From: Dryococelus australis
Taxonomy: Eukaryota; Arthropoda; Insecta; Phasmatodea; Phasmatidae
DNA length: 64,000 nucleotides
Assembly: GCA_029891345.1 (NCBI GenBank)
Contig: CM056994.1
Coordinates: 227,160,991-227,224,990, forward strand
Direction of reading: 5' to 3'
In this document: piece after piece, positions 1 through 10,450 of the stretch
How positions within the stretch are numbered: position 1 is the first letter of the stretch
Layout: the number at the start of each line of letters is the position of its first letter
Program-made: the position numbers and the translations under genes
Notes under the pieces: model-generated
Told to the model about the DNA's origin: nothing
The model's database searches: none
The model's input: the letters and a program-made list of their open reading frames with translations, nothing else

Positions 1-2000
1 GAAAGACTTCCTGAGAGAAAAGAGGCAATGGGAGAAAAGCATCGGTGCAAGAAGGGGAACTAGTCTAATAGAATCAAGGAAAATTAAATCCAGTCATGGA
101 AGACCTTAGTGACTGAAAAAAGAAATGAAGATTCATAGGGAATTGTGTACAAACTTGTAGCTGTAAGGCAAAAACAAACAAGTGTTGTGAAAGGAAAGAT
201 ATTCAATGGTGTGTCAGAAGCATGTCAGGAAGAATGTTTGGCAAATCTCGTGGATTTATTGTTGCCAAGTGACTCCCAGGATAGTGAAACAGAAATGCAC
301 ACCCGGAAGCAGAGTAATGGAAGAGCGTCCAAGGACTGAAAATAGTCCAGAGGTTAGGTTACTGGAACCGTATTAAGTTATGGCAAGCATGAAGAACAAG
401 AAGGCACTTGGAATGGGTAACTTAACTACTGAGTTAGTTAAGGAGGCATATCCAAGAATGTGAAATATACTGCAATAACTGTATAATGAGTGCTGGCATC
501 AAGGAGTGTTCCCTGATACTTAGAAGATCGGGATTCTCAAGTTAATGTATAAAAGATCATGGAAAAATTCCACACAGCCTAATTCATACAGACCCTTGAC
601 CTTACTGCCAGTATTAGGCAAAATTTATGAAAAGTTGATTAATCGAGGGCTAATGCAGTACCTTGAATAAATTGGCCTATTACACCAGAGGCAGTTTGGA
701 ATCAGGCGGAATATGAGCACAAAACTAGCAGTGATGGATATCGTAGATACAGTACACATGGCACCATATGACGATCTCGTGGGAATATTCTTGGATATTG
801 TCAGTGCATTTTACCATGCTTGGTATACCGAGATCTTTGTGACAACTCAAGGAGAAAGAACGTCCAGCTAACATCTACTCATTATTACTGTATTTCTTTC
901 ATAATGGAAAGAGTGTGTACATAGACAGATATCTCAGAGTGGAAAAGGAACTGTCTAAGGGCTGTCCACAGGATTCTGTCCTGGGACCACTACTGTGGAA
1001 CACTTTGTTTGATAGACTCCTACAAGTCCCACTGCTGGAAGATTGCGAACTTTACAGCAGGGTCTCGCCGATGAGTGGAATGGAAGGTAAAACAAGTCCT
1101 AAGAAGAGTGGAAGCATGGGCAGACTCCATGAAGTTGAAATTCGCAACTGACAAGACAAACTGCATGCTGATGAAAGGAAATCTCCAGAAGAGATACCCT
1201 ATAGTCAGGTTCCAGGGCAGACCCTCGAAGTCCCTAAAAAGTGTGAAATACCTAGGAGTAATATTGGACTCTAAATTTACATTTATGGGTAATATACGTA
1301 TGTGATAAAGCTGTGGTCCTGTTCGCAAAATTCCGAGTGGTTGCGCCCATCAACAGCGGACTGGACTTTTACACACTCAAAGTAATAAACAAAGTGATCT
1401 TTGAGGCAATAGTGAAGTATGGATGTGCTGTATGGTATAAAAAAATCACAAATCTTGATGAAAAGAAGACTTTACAAAGCTCAAAGATCTGCATTTATAG
1501 CTGTGACAAAAGTCTACAGAACTGTGTCTTACAACACTTTTCTGGTACTGGCAGGAATGCTACCAGTCGATTTGCTAGTGACAGAAAGAGGTGAGCTGAA
1601 GGATTTGGTAAGGAGAACTGCTCCTGCTGCAGAAGAAAGAAAATAAATCAGACATCAAGTGCTAACTGTCTGGAAAAGAGAGATGGAACACTTCGATGAA
1701 AGGGAGAGAGACTAATAAGGTATTCCCTTACATGATTGACACATTAAAGAAAGACTGGATCAGTGTGAATCACTATGTAGCACAAATGCTTACCAGACAT
1801 GGGAACTACAAAGCCAAACTGCATGGATTCAACCTAGCTGAATCACCAATGTTTCTGATAGGTGACCAATCATAAATGGTTCGGCATGTTATAGATGAAT
1901 GTGGTGAAATTGAAGATATAAGGATAAGAACCACAGAACAGCTATCGGAATATGGCATGGATGCAATAGACAGCTAGTCGACAGGTGGTAGGGCACTGCG
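1..2000 (+). mobile_element. R1-type non-LTR retrotransposon remnant (RT and C-terminus)
   Basis: Frame-broken reverse transcriptase of a non-LTR retrotransposon, running off the left edge. In order: the linker before RT (SMKNKKALGMGN, about 390-420), RT block NSYRPLTLLPVLGKIYEKLI (about 578-640), the catalytic-Asp strand GIFLDIVSAFYHAW (about 781-822), KGCPQDSVLGPLLWNTLFD (about 955-1012), the thumb region with VKYLGVILDS (about 1237-1266), and a C-terminal HVIDECGEIEDIR stretch (about 1880-1920) that looks like the end of the CCHC knuckle. The KGCPQ-SVLGPLLW signature is typical of R1/Jockey-group elements. Many stops and frameshifts are present, and the stretch that should carry the YADD box is missing near 1040-1075, so it cannot encode active RT. 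The right end is approximate; no poly-A tail or target duplication was found. Confidence 0.88.
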
Positions 2001-3454
2001 AAGATCTTTGTAAGCTTCGTAAGGGAGACTGGGTTGAGATTCGAAGAGTTCGACGTCTGGCTCGAGGGCGAAGAAAGGGGTAGCTTGCACAGTGCAGAAT
2101 AAGATGAGCAAGATGAGTAACTCAAGATAGCCATTTAAGTGATATTTACAACCAAACCCGTGGCAGAGGTCTGGGAATTCTGCACGAACAGACAACAGGT
2201 GCAGTATGTAAGGAATGCCTAAAGAAGAGTAATATTTGAACTGACCAGAGAAAGAAGATCTCAGATCCAGGATGTAGAACTTGGGCAAACATCGGGTCAA
2301 GAATCTTCGCATATACGGACCACTAGCCTGGAGCAAGATCTTTGGTGCCAGGTGAGAAGAACCGAAGATGGATCACTTTCTCTCTGCCTGGAAGAAGATG
2401 ATTATGATAAAGGTTAAGTAGTACCACCCGAAGAAATCACTTAAGTAAGAATACGTACACAGAAATGAGTAGCAGTCGATCCAGCTCCATTTTACAATAT
2501 GGCAGAACTAGGGGAGAGACTCCGGAAACTGGAAGAAATCCCAATACTGTCAGCAGTAATATAAATAGTCATCAGACCAACAGAAGGTGGAAATAGGATT
2601 CTCTTTCCATTCAGGGAACGACATGACATAATTTTATTGGCAACAAACAACATCCCCAGAGAAAAAGTGGAACTGAAAAAACTTCTTTGGTAAGCCTTTC
2701 GGAGAAGAGGTGAGAAGTTTAATATGGAAGACGCTAGAAGGGAAGCCATAGAGACATATGGAAGAAATACAAATGATTATGGGAAAACTTTTATCGGTTA
2801 CAAAGTAGAACTGCATTAGGTAGGCAATAAAGACAAGAATGAGAGCATTTACTACTTCAGAGGGACTGGGTCTGGGGGGCCGAGCCGGATGATGGTAAAC
2901 CTCGCCTGTTCCGACCACCCCCCCCCCCCTCCTCGCTAGCACAAAACTAATGGGGAAGCTGAAAAAGGTATTCGTCTGAACATATTGGAACGAATACCAG
3001 AATGGAAAAAACACAGGCCAAGGACAGGCTGGCTGAAAAGTTACCGAAAGGACAGTTCGGACGATGACTCACAGTGAGAAAGCCAACCCCACAGTGATAT
3101 ATTAAGAACGGAGAAGAAATATCACAGGATGAGTGGTCTTGTGCCTTACTCGTATCGAGTACATTTGCATGAAGGGAGGAAGGAGAGGCCCACGCGGGGC
3201 GCGGAAGAAGTCTGTGAGTGTGTTACAAAAATCAGGAGCTCTTGTTTTTCTCCTATATGGAATGTGGAATCTGACTTGGTAGTGTCCTGGCTTACAAAAA
3301 TAACTAAAAATGACTCCTGTTTAAACTCTTGGGGGGAAGTGCTTGAAGAGATTTAGGCTGTTCTTAACATTGTAGTCTTGAGATCCAATGAGGGTGAAGC
3401 TAGGTGAGTATGGAGCAGCGCTGGACTGCAAGGGTGGAGGAAACGGGAGATCCC
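2001..3454. other. No recognisable gene; possible LINE 3' flank
   Basis: Short frames only, with no family recognised. It may include 3' untranslated sequence of the preceding LINE. A poly-C run lies near 2920-2935. Confidence 0.5.
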
Positions 3455-3600
3455 GAGAAAACCAACATACCAGCGGCATCGTCCGGCACGATTCTCATGG
3501 GCGAAAATCCGGGAGCGACTCCGTCGTGAACGGAGCCTGGTTCGCCTTGGCCCCAACGGTTTTTGGAGAGGTTTCAGCCAACATGCCGACATCAATCAGT
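3455..3600 (-). repeat. SINE fragment, family C
   Basis: The stretch GGCATCGTCCGGCACGATT followed by CATGGGCGAAAATCCG closely matches 15915-15955 in the same orientation. That second site has an intact tRNA-like head, so this is a truncated, diverged copy of the same tRNA-derived SINE. Confidence 0.6.
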
Positions 3601-4838
3601 AATAAATACTCGTTTTGCCGTTCGAGTACACATAATACTCAGTGCAAAATAGTACTATATTGGTGATTGTTAGGGTAATACACTGAGTGAAAATTTATTT
3701 GGACAGAGGAAGTTACGCAGAAATATGACGCTCAAACTTACTTTGTAGCATACACAAACAAGTGAAAACGGAACTTTTTCGAACACTTAATTTAACTATT
3801 AAATGCTTGTGGCATGCAATGACTATTTTACATTTTGGAATTATCTGTTGGCAGTCTTTAACTGCAGTGAAAAATAGCGTCTGATAGTAATATTGTCAAT
3901 GATTCGTTTGTTTTGAAATGCACTGTTTTGTGAAATTAAATCTGCTGCTTGGTACATGTTTCTGGTGCTGACAGCAAAGTGCATCCCTTGGCATCCATAT
4001 TGAAGGGTTTCGCCTGCCTGTAGGTATTAGAACAACGATAAATATGTTATCATTAAATGCTTAATCGTCGTTGTGTGAAAGAAGATTTCAAAGTATTGAC
4101 AAAAGGATAAAATTACTTACCATTTCCGATGGGCAAAACAGACTATACTACGGCATTCTTAGTAGTTAGTCTCAAATGATTCAGTTCTGCGAAATTAGCA
4201 CTTACGCGTTATAACTGTTTTATTACGGGGTTTTCTCTTACAGTAGGAACACGTGTTATATTGTAAATAACGCAACATCCATTTATTCGTATTACAACGC
4301 AATATGCTGAGTTATTATTATTATTAGTTATTAAGTTGTGTATTATTTGTAGTTCAGTTTTATGCAGGTAGGGTGGTTTAGTAAGGGAGGGCTTAAAAAT
4401 GTAATATTAACATGCTCTTAATAAACTTATACGAACCCATGCATTATCAAGAGTTCGAACCCAGAACCCGACGCAGTACAGGCTGCTACTGTAACTTAGT
4501 GCCTTTCGAAGGCCGACATAAATATCTACGAAAATACGTCCTCCGGGCTTGCGAACGCAATAGAGAAACTGGTTAAATTATGTAATTTAATATCAAATAA
4601 TTGTGTTAATGTACATAAAAAAAACACGACACGTTATGGTGTAAAATATTCCCCTGCTGGCATACGGAGAAGCGAGGTAACAGTGAGTCTGTACCAACAT
4701 GTGCTGTGACCACAGTTACATCAGCACTTTCGAAAGTCTTCCTTAGCTCCACTTTTCCCAACTGCGTATTATTCAGCGTCTTATACAAATTTACACTGGC
4801 ACGGACCTAACGACTACAAGCATCAAGGTGACGTGTAA
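3601..4838. other. No recognisable feature
   Basis: AT-rich sequence with only random short frames. I see no transposon ends or exon signals here. Confidence 0.5.
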
Positions 4839-5560
4839 TTGCTATACGGAATGTTGCAAAATTGCATGCCAATACTTCCTCGCCTCTGGAGGATGAAAAA
4901 ATATTATATGAATATAGATCCTCAAACGCTTATTTACTTTACTGCAACTCGTAAAAGCAAACGTACAGCCCGCGGGCTGGATCATGTTACTGTGGAATAC
5001 CATCGCAGCTGTAATTGGTAGCTCCATAAATAGCCCTTGAGGAGCCATCATTTAAATCCACTAGACCTTTATTTGTGGGGACATTTAAAGGCATTTGCGT
5101 ATGCAACCCCAGTGGAGGTTGTGGACATCCTTCGTAACCGTATTGTGGCGGGTTGCGAAACAATCAGGAATTTCCCAGGGATTCAACTCATACGGGTGTC
5201 CATGCAACGGCGGGTTGATGCATGTGTTCGTGCTGATGGAGGGCATTTTGAACATTTGCTTTAGTGCCGACGATAAGCTTTCACACACGTGTAACTAATT
5301 CCTGTGCAATTCCTACTTTTCTAGTGTAGTGTCGTGGTGTGAGGTTTCGTATATCATGCAAACGAACGCTGCGGTGGCATTCCAAAGTAATATGATTCAA
5401 CCTGCGGGTTATACATTGTACGTTTTATATTACGAGCTCTAATTAAGACACAAAGAGACAAAAAGTGAATAATCAAATTTTGCGAATTCTGAAGACGAAA
5501 GAGAAAACTGTCCTTCACAGCTTTAGAAAATACCATCTTCCAGCACGCCATACGTCTAGG
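4839..5560 (+). mobile_element. Transposase fragment flanked by inverted similar segments
   Basis: The segment 4850-5015 resembles the reverse complement of 5366-5560; CCCGCGGGCTGGATCATG on one side pairs with the complement of CATATTGATTCAACCTGC-like sequence on the other. The pair brackets the transposase fragment at 5037-5264. It could be a remnant of one DNA transposon with sub-terminal inverted repeats, or two opposed insertions. The outer ends were not resolved. Confidence 0.45.
5037..5264 (+). pseudogene. Tc1/mariner-superfamily transposase, C-terminal fragment
   Basis: A 75-residue open frame reading LNPLDLYLWGHLKAFAYATP, then NRIVAGCETIRN, and ending RRVDACVRADGGHFEHLL before a stop. 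This is the C-terminal pattern of a DDE_3-type transposase common in arthropods: the NPLDFFLWGHLK block follows the last catalytic acidic residue, and the protein ends in GGHFEHLL. The catalytic core and N-terminal DNA-binding domain are absent, so it is a fossil. The stop is probably native because it coincides with the usual family C-terminus. Confidence 0.8.
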
Positions 5561-6874
5561 TAGTGAGAAGCATCGCAAAGTACTGACAAGGAGGTCCCAA
5601 TGCAGTCAGCGTAAAGGAAACGGAATCTAAAAACACATGCGAACATCGCAGCCTGAGCAGACAACTATCGGTATTTAAAAGTGTCATATATTGATCACAA
5701 AAAGTTTAGCATACGTATCAGAATCTAAGATGTTATATTGAATAAAAGTGTTTTACATTTAATGCTGTACTCCTAGTAGTACATAAAGTGGAAAACAACA
5801 CAGTACACGTTTATACCATCCCAGTGTGAAACAAACAAAAGGCATAAACTGGAAAATAATTTAAGGGAATCTCATCAGTTTATAAAACAACAAGAGTTGT
5901 CTTCTTAGATGCTTCGACAAACTTCAATAACGCCAACACACACCCGTTCAGCGCGAAGAGTGGGTGAAGCGATACAAGGAGTGGGCGGAGAACCAGCGGG
6001 TGGCGGGAACATCGATACTACATACGCGACGTATCTCACTCGACGAGAAACCTGCCTGGGATCCGACACCTATAGTCCATTCACTGTTACTTCCAACTGT
6101 CCTGAAGCCCTGGTTAAGGCTGGCGTCACCCACTATGTCACATTCTTTCGTTCCCTAATGATTTGAATTGCTACGAAGTAAAAGTTTTAAAAAATGCTAC
6201 TAAAAACATAATTCTATTTGCCTTACTCTGCAGAACAAGCACGAAATTGAAACTATCAATGTGAAATTTAGACACAAATGGCATTATGTGAACTTCAAAA
6301 TACGAATATGTTCATGCCTTTTCACAACAACCAGATGACATGCAGAAAAATTAAACTCAATGATATTAAACTTATCATAAATTATAGTTTTCTCTAGTAA
6401 GTAATCCTCAATAACTACACCGTAACTAAAATTATGACACGAAAATGAATAATCTCTGCAAAATAGATGAAGCCTAGCCTAAAGTTCCTCTTCCAGGATA
6501 TTTCTCCGCTTCATGCAAACAAAGGTTACCGAGTCTGGAAAATTACACCAGAGGGACAACGCACCGCATTCGTGCGCACTCGGTTTCATATTATTTTGCA
6601 TAAGAGCTATTTCTTAGCAGGTATTGCCATCATAACTATTTACCTGATTCTATTTACGTTTATTATAAATAAAATGTTATAATTTATTTATTAAATGCAC
6701 GCAGATGTTCAATTTAACAAAAAAATACTTTTATTTTAACACAAGTATAAAACGCTTCTCATACACGGTATATTTAGGAAACAACAAAACACGTCATACA
6801 TGGGAATGTTAATTCAAAGGTTTTACTCAAAAAGTGTGAAGCTACCGTGAAGAAACTATAGCAAGAGCGGACCA
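5561..6874. other. No recognisable feature
   Basis: AT-rich non-coding sequence. Overlapping short frames at 5909-6166 on both strands show no recognisable domain. Confidence 0.5.
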
Positions 6875-7115
6875 CACGATTAGGTGGAGCAGTGGTATGC
6901 ATTTGACTCGCTTCCGGGAGGACCCGTATTCGATAATCGTGCCAACCGTTCTCATTTCGAGGTTTTCATTTTTTTAAATCTCTTCAGAAGAACGCCAATA
7001 TGGTCCTTGACACAAGCATCGGCCGCTTCCTTCCTCAGTCCAGATTGCCTAAGCCTCCGGTCCTGCGTCGAAAAAAAACGCTCTCGACAAGACATTAATA
7101 GACAAAAGAAAAAGA
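6875..7115 (+). repeat. tRNA-derived SINE, family A (old copy)
   Basis: Begins with ATTAGGTGGAGCAGTGGTAT (A-box region). GGGAGGACCCGTATTCGATA follows (B-box region), then a body parallel to the intact copy at 14456-14716 on the opposite strand, ending near CTCTCGACAAGACATTAAT, which matches the family tail. Diverged, with no clear target duplication. It sits inside intron 1 of NRF gene B. Confidence 0.7.
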
Positions 7116-7409
7116 TATTGCATCGCCATTGAGAGAGGCTGGCGATTTAATCGTGTAATAGCCACAGAGGCTAATTACCCCAGTCACAGCTCTAACGCAC
7201 GTAAAGGAAAAATAAATTTAAAAAATACATACAACTTTTTTTGGATAACATTAAAACTTAGAGCTAATTTTAATAATTTTGAAAAAATATTTTGTGTGTT
7301 CAAAGGTTAGTGTTTATGATGAAAAATGTGCACTCAGGATCACAGACTTCTTCCAAAGATTAATTTCGTTATCAACTAAACATGACACAGCTTCACTGGT
7401 TAGGTGAGT

Positions 7410-7670
7410 GCTTGTAGGTCCTCGTTAGACACATGCCAGCATCCGTGTTGACTGGAGAAATCTGGATGCCGAATAGCCATTAGGTGGTGAAGTGAAACGC
7501 AACTTACATGACGTATGGGCACATGAAACGGGAGTACCACGAAAAAATCCACCGGCGAAGGGCAACATCCGCCACGTTTCCCACGTGTGAAAATCGGGAA
7601 CGGAACACTGATCACCTCGGAGGGAGGCCGGCGTACTAGCCAGGCGACCACCTACTGGCTGAGCAAACAC
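7410..7670 (-). repeat. tRNA-derived SINE, family B
   Basis: On the minus strand it starts CTCAGCCAGTAGGTGGTCGC (A-box-like) and continues with GTTCCGTTCCCG (B-box-like) and a body containing GTGGCGGATGTTGCCC. The last motif is shared with the copy at 12110-12275. It lies in intron 1 of NRF gene B, just downstream of the MITE at 7678-7916 in the direction of transcription. Confidence 0.6.
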
Positions 7671-7677
7671 CTGTTAA

Positions 7678-7916
7678 TATAGGCCGTTCATGGTAAAGTG
7701 AGAACTTTATGAAGCTGTTTCATCAGCCATAATAACCAGTAAATACATTTAATTGTGGCCTCTGACTATTGGTTTTAGGTATAGTGAATATATACACTGT
7801 GTTTATTGCTCATATGGCAGGGTTTACATTAACAAGTGGTGGAAGGATATAAATTGGTCGAAAGAAAAAAGTAACTAGGGCTTCAAAAGTGCTCACTTTA
7901 CAGTGAATGGCCTATA
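7678..7916. mobile_element. Short-class MITE copy 1 (TATAGGC family)
   Basis: Starts TATAGGCCGTTCATGGTAAA and ends with its inverse, CAGTGAATGGCCTATA. The ends form terminal inverted repeats of about 35 bp shared with the other family members. The internal sequence has no coding capacity. The outermost TATA/TATA may include a duplicated TA target. It lies in intron 1 of NRF gene B, ending about 25 bp from the splice donor. Confidence 0.85.
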
Positions 7917-7950
7917 GTACAGCAGCAGATGGAGATGGATAGGTACTCAC

Positions 7951-8146
7951 GTCGCGCCGCCCAGGAGGAGGAGTTCCGCAGAGCCGGCAGGTACTGCTGC
8001 AGGCTGGCTCGACACGGGTCCTCCAGCACGGCTTGATGAAGGCTCCAGGTCCTGGGGTCGCCCAGACCCAGCAGGGGGCTGCCGCCCTCCGCCAAGCCCG
8101 CGCACACCAACACCACAGCACTCACGTACGCCACAGTCGCTGCCAT
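7951..8146 (-). CDS. NRF-6-like gene B, first coding exon (partial gene)
   Basis: Encodes the N-terminus of a nose-resistant-to-fluoxetine-6-like membrane protein, a family of multipass proteins with an N-terminal NRF domain and an acyltransferase-3 domain. The ATG at 8146 is in a favourable context (GAAGTATGG) and opens a 65-residue frame. Residues 1 to about 20 form a signal peptide (AYVSAVVLVCAGLAEG). EDPCRASLQQYLPALRNSSS then WAAR follows, matching the start of the NRF domain, where one Cys precedes a YL.AL.N...WA pattern. The exon ends in phase 1 at a good donor, C|GTGAGTACC. The remaining exons must lie off the left edge, since no continuation was found at 1-7950. Same strand as NRF gene A, suggesting a tandem array. 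The family assignment rests on a short region plus this neighbour. Confidence 0.75.
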
Positions 8147-8172
8147 ACTTCACCGCCCGCCGCCGCCAGACA

Positions 8173-8177
8173 CACTG
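8173..8177 (-). promoter_or_regulatory. Possible arthropod initiator (TCAGT), NRF gene B
   Basis: On the minus strand TCAGT lies about 27 bases upstream of the ATG, within GC-rich sequence (about 7950-8340) that contrasts with the AT-rich surroundings. No TATA box is seen about 30 bases further upstream; a CT/GA run (8208-8220) lies there instead. Motif-based only. Confidence 0.35.
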
Positions 8178-8589
8178 ACCTGCACTCGCCGCGCTCTCCA
8201 ACAAACTCTCTCTCTCTTCGTGGCCCCTTCCTGCCTTCCTCCGGGGGGCTTCTTCTCACCCGGCTTGCGTCACACAGCTCCTTCCGCCCGCCGCCTGAAC
8301 ACCCTCCCAGAGACAGGCACGCCTCTCGCATCACATTGGCCGGACTGTACAGGCAGGGATATCCAGTGCTACATCCAGGATCCAGATATTGTATTATTTT
8401 AGTTGGAAAAAGGTTGGGGGGAGTTGTGTGCCAGGAGGCCTGAGGTCATGGAATATCCCCTGAGAAATTTTTCGTATTTAAACCTTAATAGTGGCTTTAT
8501 ACGTTTATCCAGGGATTGTGGAAACAAGATATCAAGCTCGATTTAAGGAATTCACAAAATTTAACATTACTTTTTATTTATTACATTTC

Positions 8590-8850
8590 TTTCTTCAGGG
8601 GCGAGACCTAGTTGGGGGGGGGTGAGGGATTCACCCCCAACCCGATTTCGCTTAATAGATAATTAATAATTAGAGTTAAAACCATTATTTGTGATAATAA
8701 TAAGCAATTGATGTTCACTACAATGTGTGTTATTATACTGTGGGGTAATTTCCTCCTAGAAGTTGTCATAATTGCCCTCCATCCATCACTTCAGTCAATG
8801 TAACCCCCCTTGAGTCATTTCCCCTCTCCGCCGCTGTGAAAAAAAACATT
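8590..8850 (+). repeat. Interspersed repeat shared with 56490-56760 (inverted)
   Basis: The stretch ending CACTTCAGTCAATGTAACCC matches the reverse complement of GGGTTACATTGACTGTAGTG near 56519. The similarity extends through both AT-rich bodies to the G-run segments at the far ends (GTTGGGGGGG here). About 260 bp, non-coding, class unknown. Confidence 0.6.
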
Positions 8851-8890
8851 CTGACTATGTCACTGTCTTTACTTCTTTGCATCTCTTACC

Positions 8891-9125
8891 TATAGGCTGT
8901 TTGTGGTAAAGTGAGAAATTTTGAGGATCCAGTTACTTTTTTATTTAAGCCATTTTTGATCCTTTAACCACATTTTTAGAATAAATACTGCAACGTAAGA
9001 AATAAAGCGTATATTTCACCACACTCGGAAGTTAACGTCCCAGGCCACAATAAAATATATTTAGTGACTGTTATTCCAAATGAGAGGGCTTTCAAAAGTT
9101 CTCACTTCACCGTGAATTGCTTATA
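8891..9125. mobile_element. Short-class MITE copy 2, inverted
   Basis: Ends TATAGGCTGTTTGTGGTAAA and TTCACCGTGAATTGCTTATA. The internal order is reversed relative to copies at 22700 and 35835: ATTTCACCACACTCGG appears here where those carry its complement. Complete but diverged at both termini. Confidence 0.82.
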
Positions 9126-9894
9126 TGGCTCTTAACTTCAGTCCTGTGGACTCTTGACCTTTCCTATTAATTATCCTTTCTTTTATTTCTCGTGCAGGTC
9201 TAAGAAGATTCTGGATGTGAGAGCCTTGGTTGGATTTCCAATCTTACACTCTAGCCTGTTCTACTCTCTGCATGCCAATACGCCATTTCCTTCACATCGC
9301 CTTAACTTGACGTCGAACTCATTTGGCATTATGTTGTTTCCCGAAAGGGCAATCCGGCTGTGTACTTAGTTTCAACATGAATCCAGAGGTGCATGTACTG
9401 TGGAAGACATGGCGAGGTTGTTGTTGCCTGGTCTGCTTCCTCAACACCTCACTCCTTTACCAAGAATTCGTTCTTGTCAGATACTTTCTCAAGGTGTTCT
9501 TGACCCCTCCTCTATCGCATGCCCGTCCAATGCTCTGCAGTTCAGAGGGTAATATCAGTCAATGAAACGTCATCTACTCACTAAAATATGACAAAGCGCT
9601 ACACTTCTCCAATATACCGACAACACTGGTTTTTACGTCTAGGGCAGTGCGATCGAGTTTAAATACGCAAGTCACAACTCAGTCAGCGAAATTCAAACAC
9701 CAACACTATTTACTGTGCACGGATTTTACAGGTTTACAGTCAAGTTCTACTGATCTATATCTGATATCATGTTCCCTACATTAAAATTCATTCAAGTCTC
9801 TTTTCGCATGTTGCACAGTAACAATTTATCTGGCAGGCAGCACCTTCGTTCAGTATTACCGTTTACGAAGTTTTTATTAAAAAGTAAATTATAT
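9126..9894. other. Unassigned; possible non-coding exon
   Basis: A stretch of somewhat higher GC (9200-9549) is bounded on the plus strand by an acceptor-like TTTCTCGTGCAG|GTC and a donor-like CAGAGG|GTAATA. Its open frames resemble nothing I know. It could be an exon of a divergent transcript upstream of NRF gene B, or transposon sequence. The splice motifs are the only support. Confidence 0.25.
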
Positions 9895-10450
9895 ACTGCT
9901 AGAATTATTGTTATTACCACTATAACTACCATTAACACGACTACCACGACTACCATAACTATCACCACTAACCTAAATACTACAATTTCTACAACTACCA
10001 CCATAACTACCATCGCTAACACCACTAACACGACCATCACTACAACCACTAGTAGTACAACTACCAGTACTACCGCTACTACAACCACTGATACACCATT
10101 GCAACTAATAATGCAACAATTCTTCCACCACCATAGTATCGCTGCTACCACTACCCCAACTAACACCGCTACCACCAACCCCATAACTATCATTCCTACC
10201 ACCACTTGAACTACGACTCCGAAGATCAACACTACCTTCACTATCACTACTGTTATTGCTGCCAACATTATAATCACTTCCACTATTACCACCACTACTA
10301 GCACTAGCTATACCACTACCACTATTACAACTACCGTCACTACCATCACTAAAACTGCTACCACTGCTACCGCTACTACTGTAACACCAATGCGACCACT
10401 ACCAGCACTACTAAATACTATCACTGTTACAACTTCCTTGACTACCAGTG
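9895..10450. repeat. Degenerate trinucleotide tract (ACN/ACY)
   Basis: About 550 bp dominated by ACT, ACC, ACA and ATC triplets in one phase, with interruptions near 10080-10145 and 10205-10260. The periodicity creates long spurious frames on both strands (Thr-rich forward, Val-rich reverse). No coding function is inferred. Confidence 0.9.

Noticed and set aside
9769..10304. Long Thr-rich (plus) and Val-rich (minus) frames
   Set aside because: Both are products of the same triplet repeat. Open frames on both strands follow from the repeat period.
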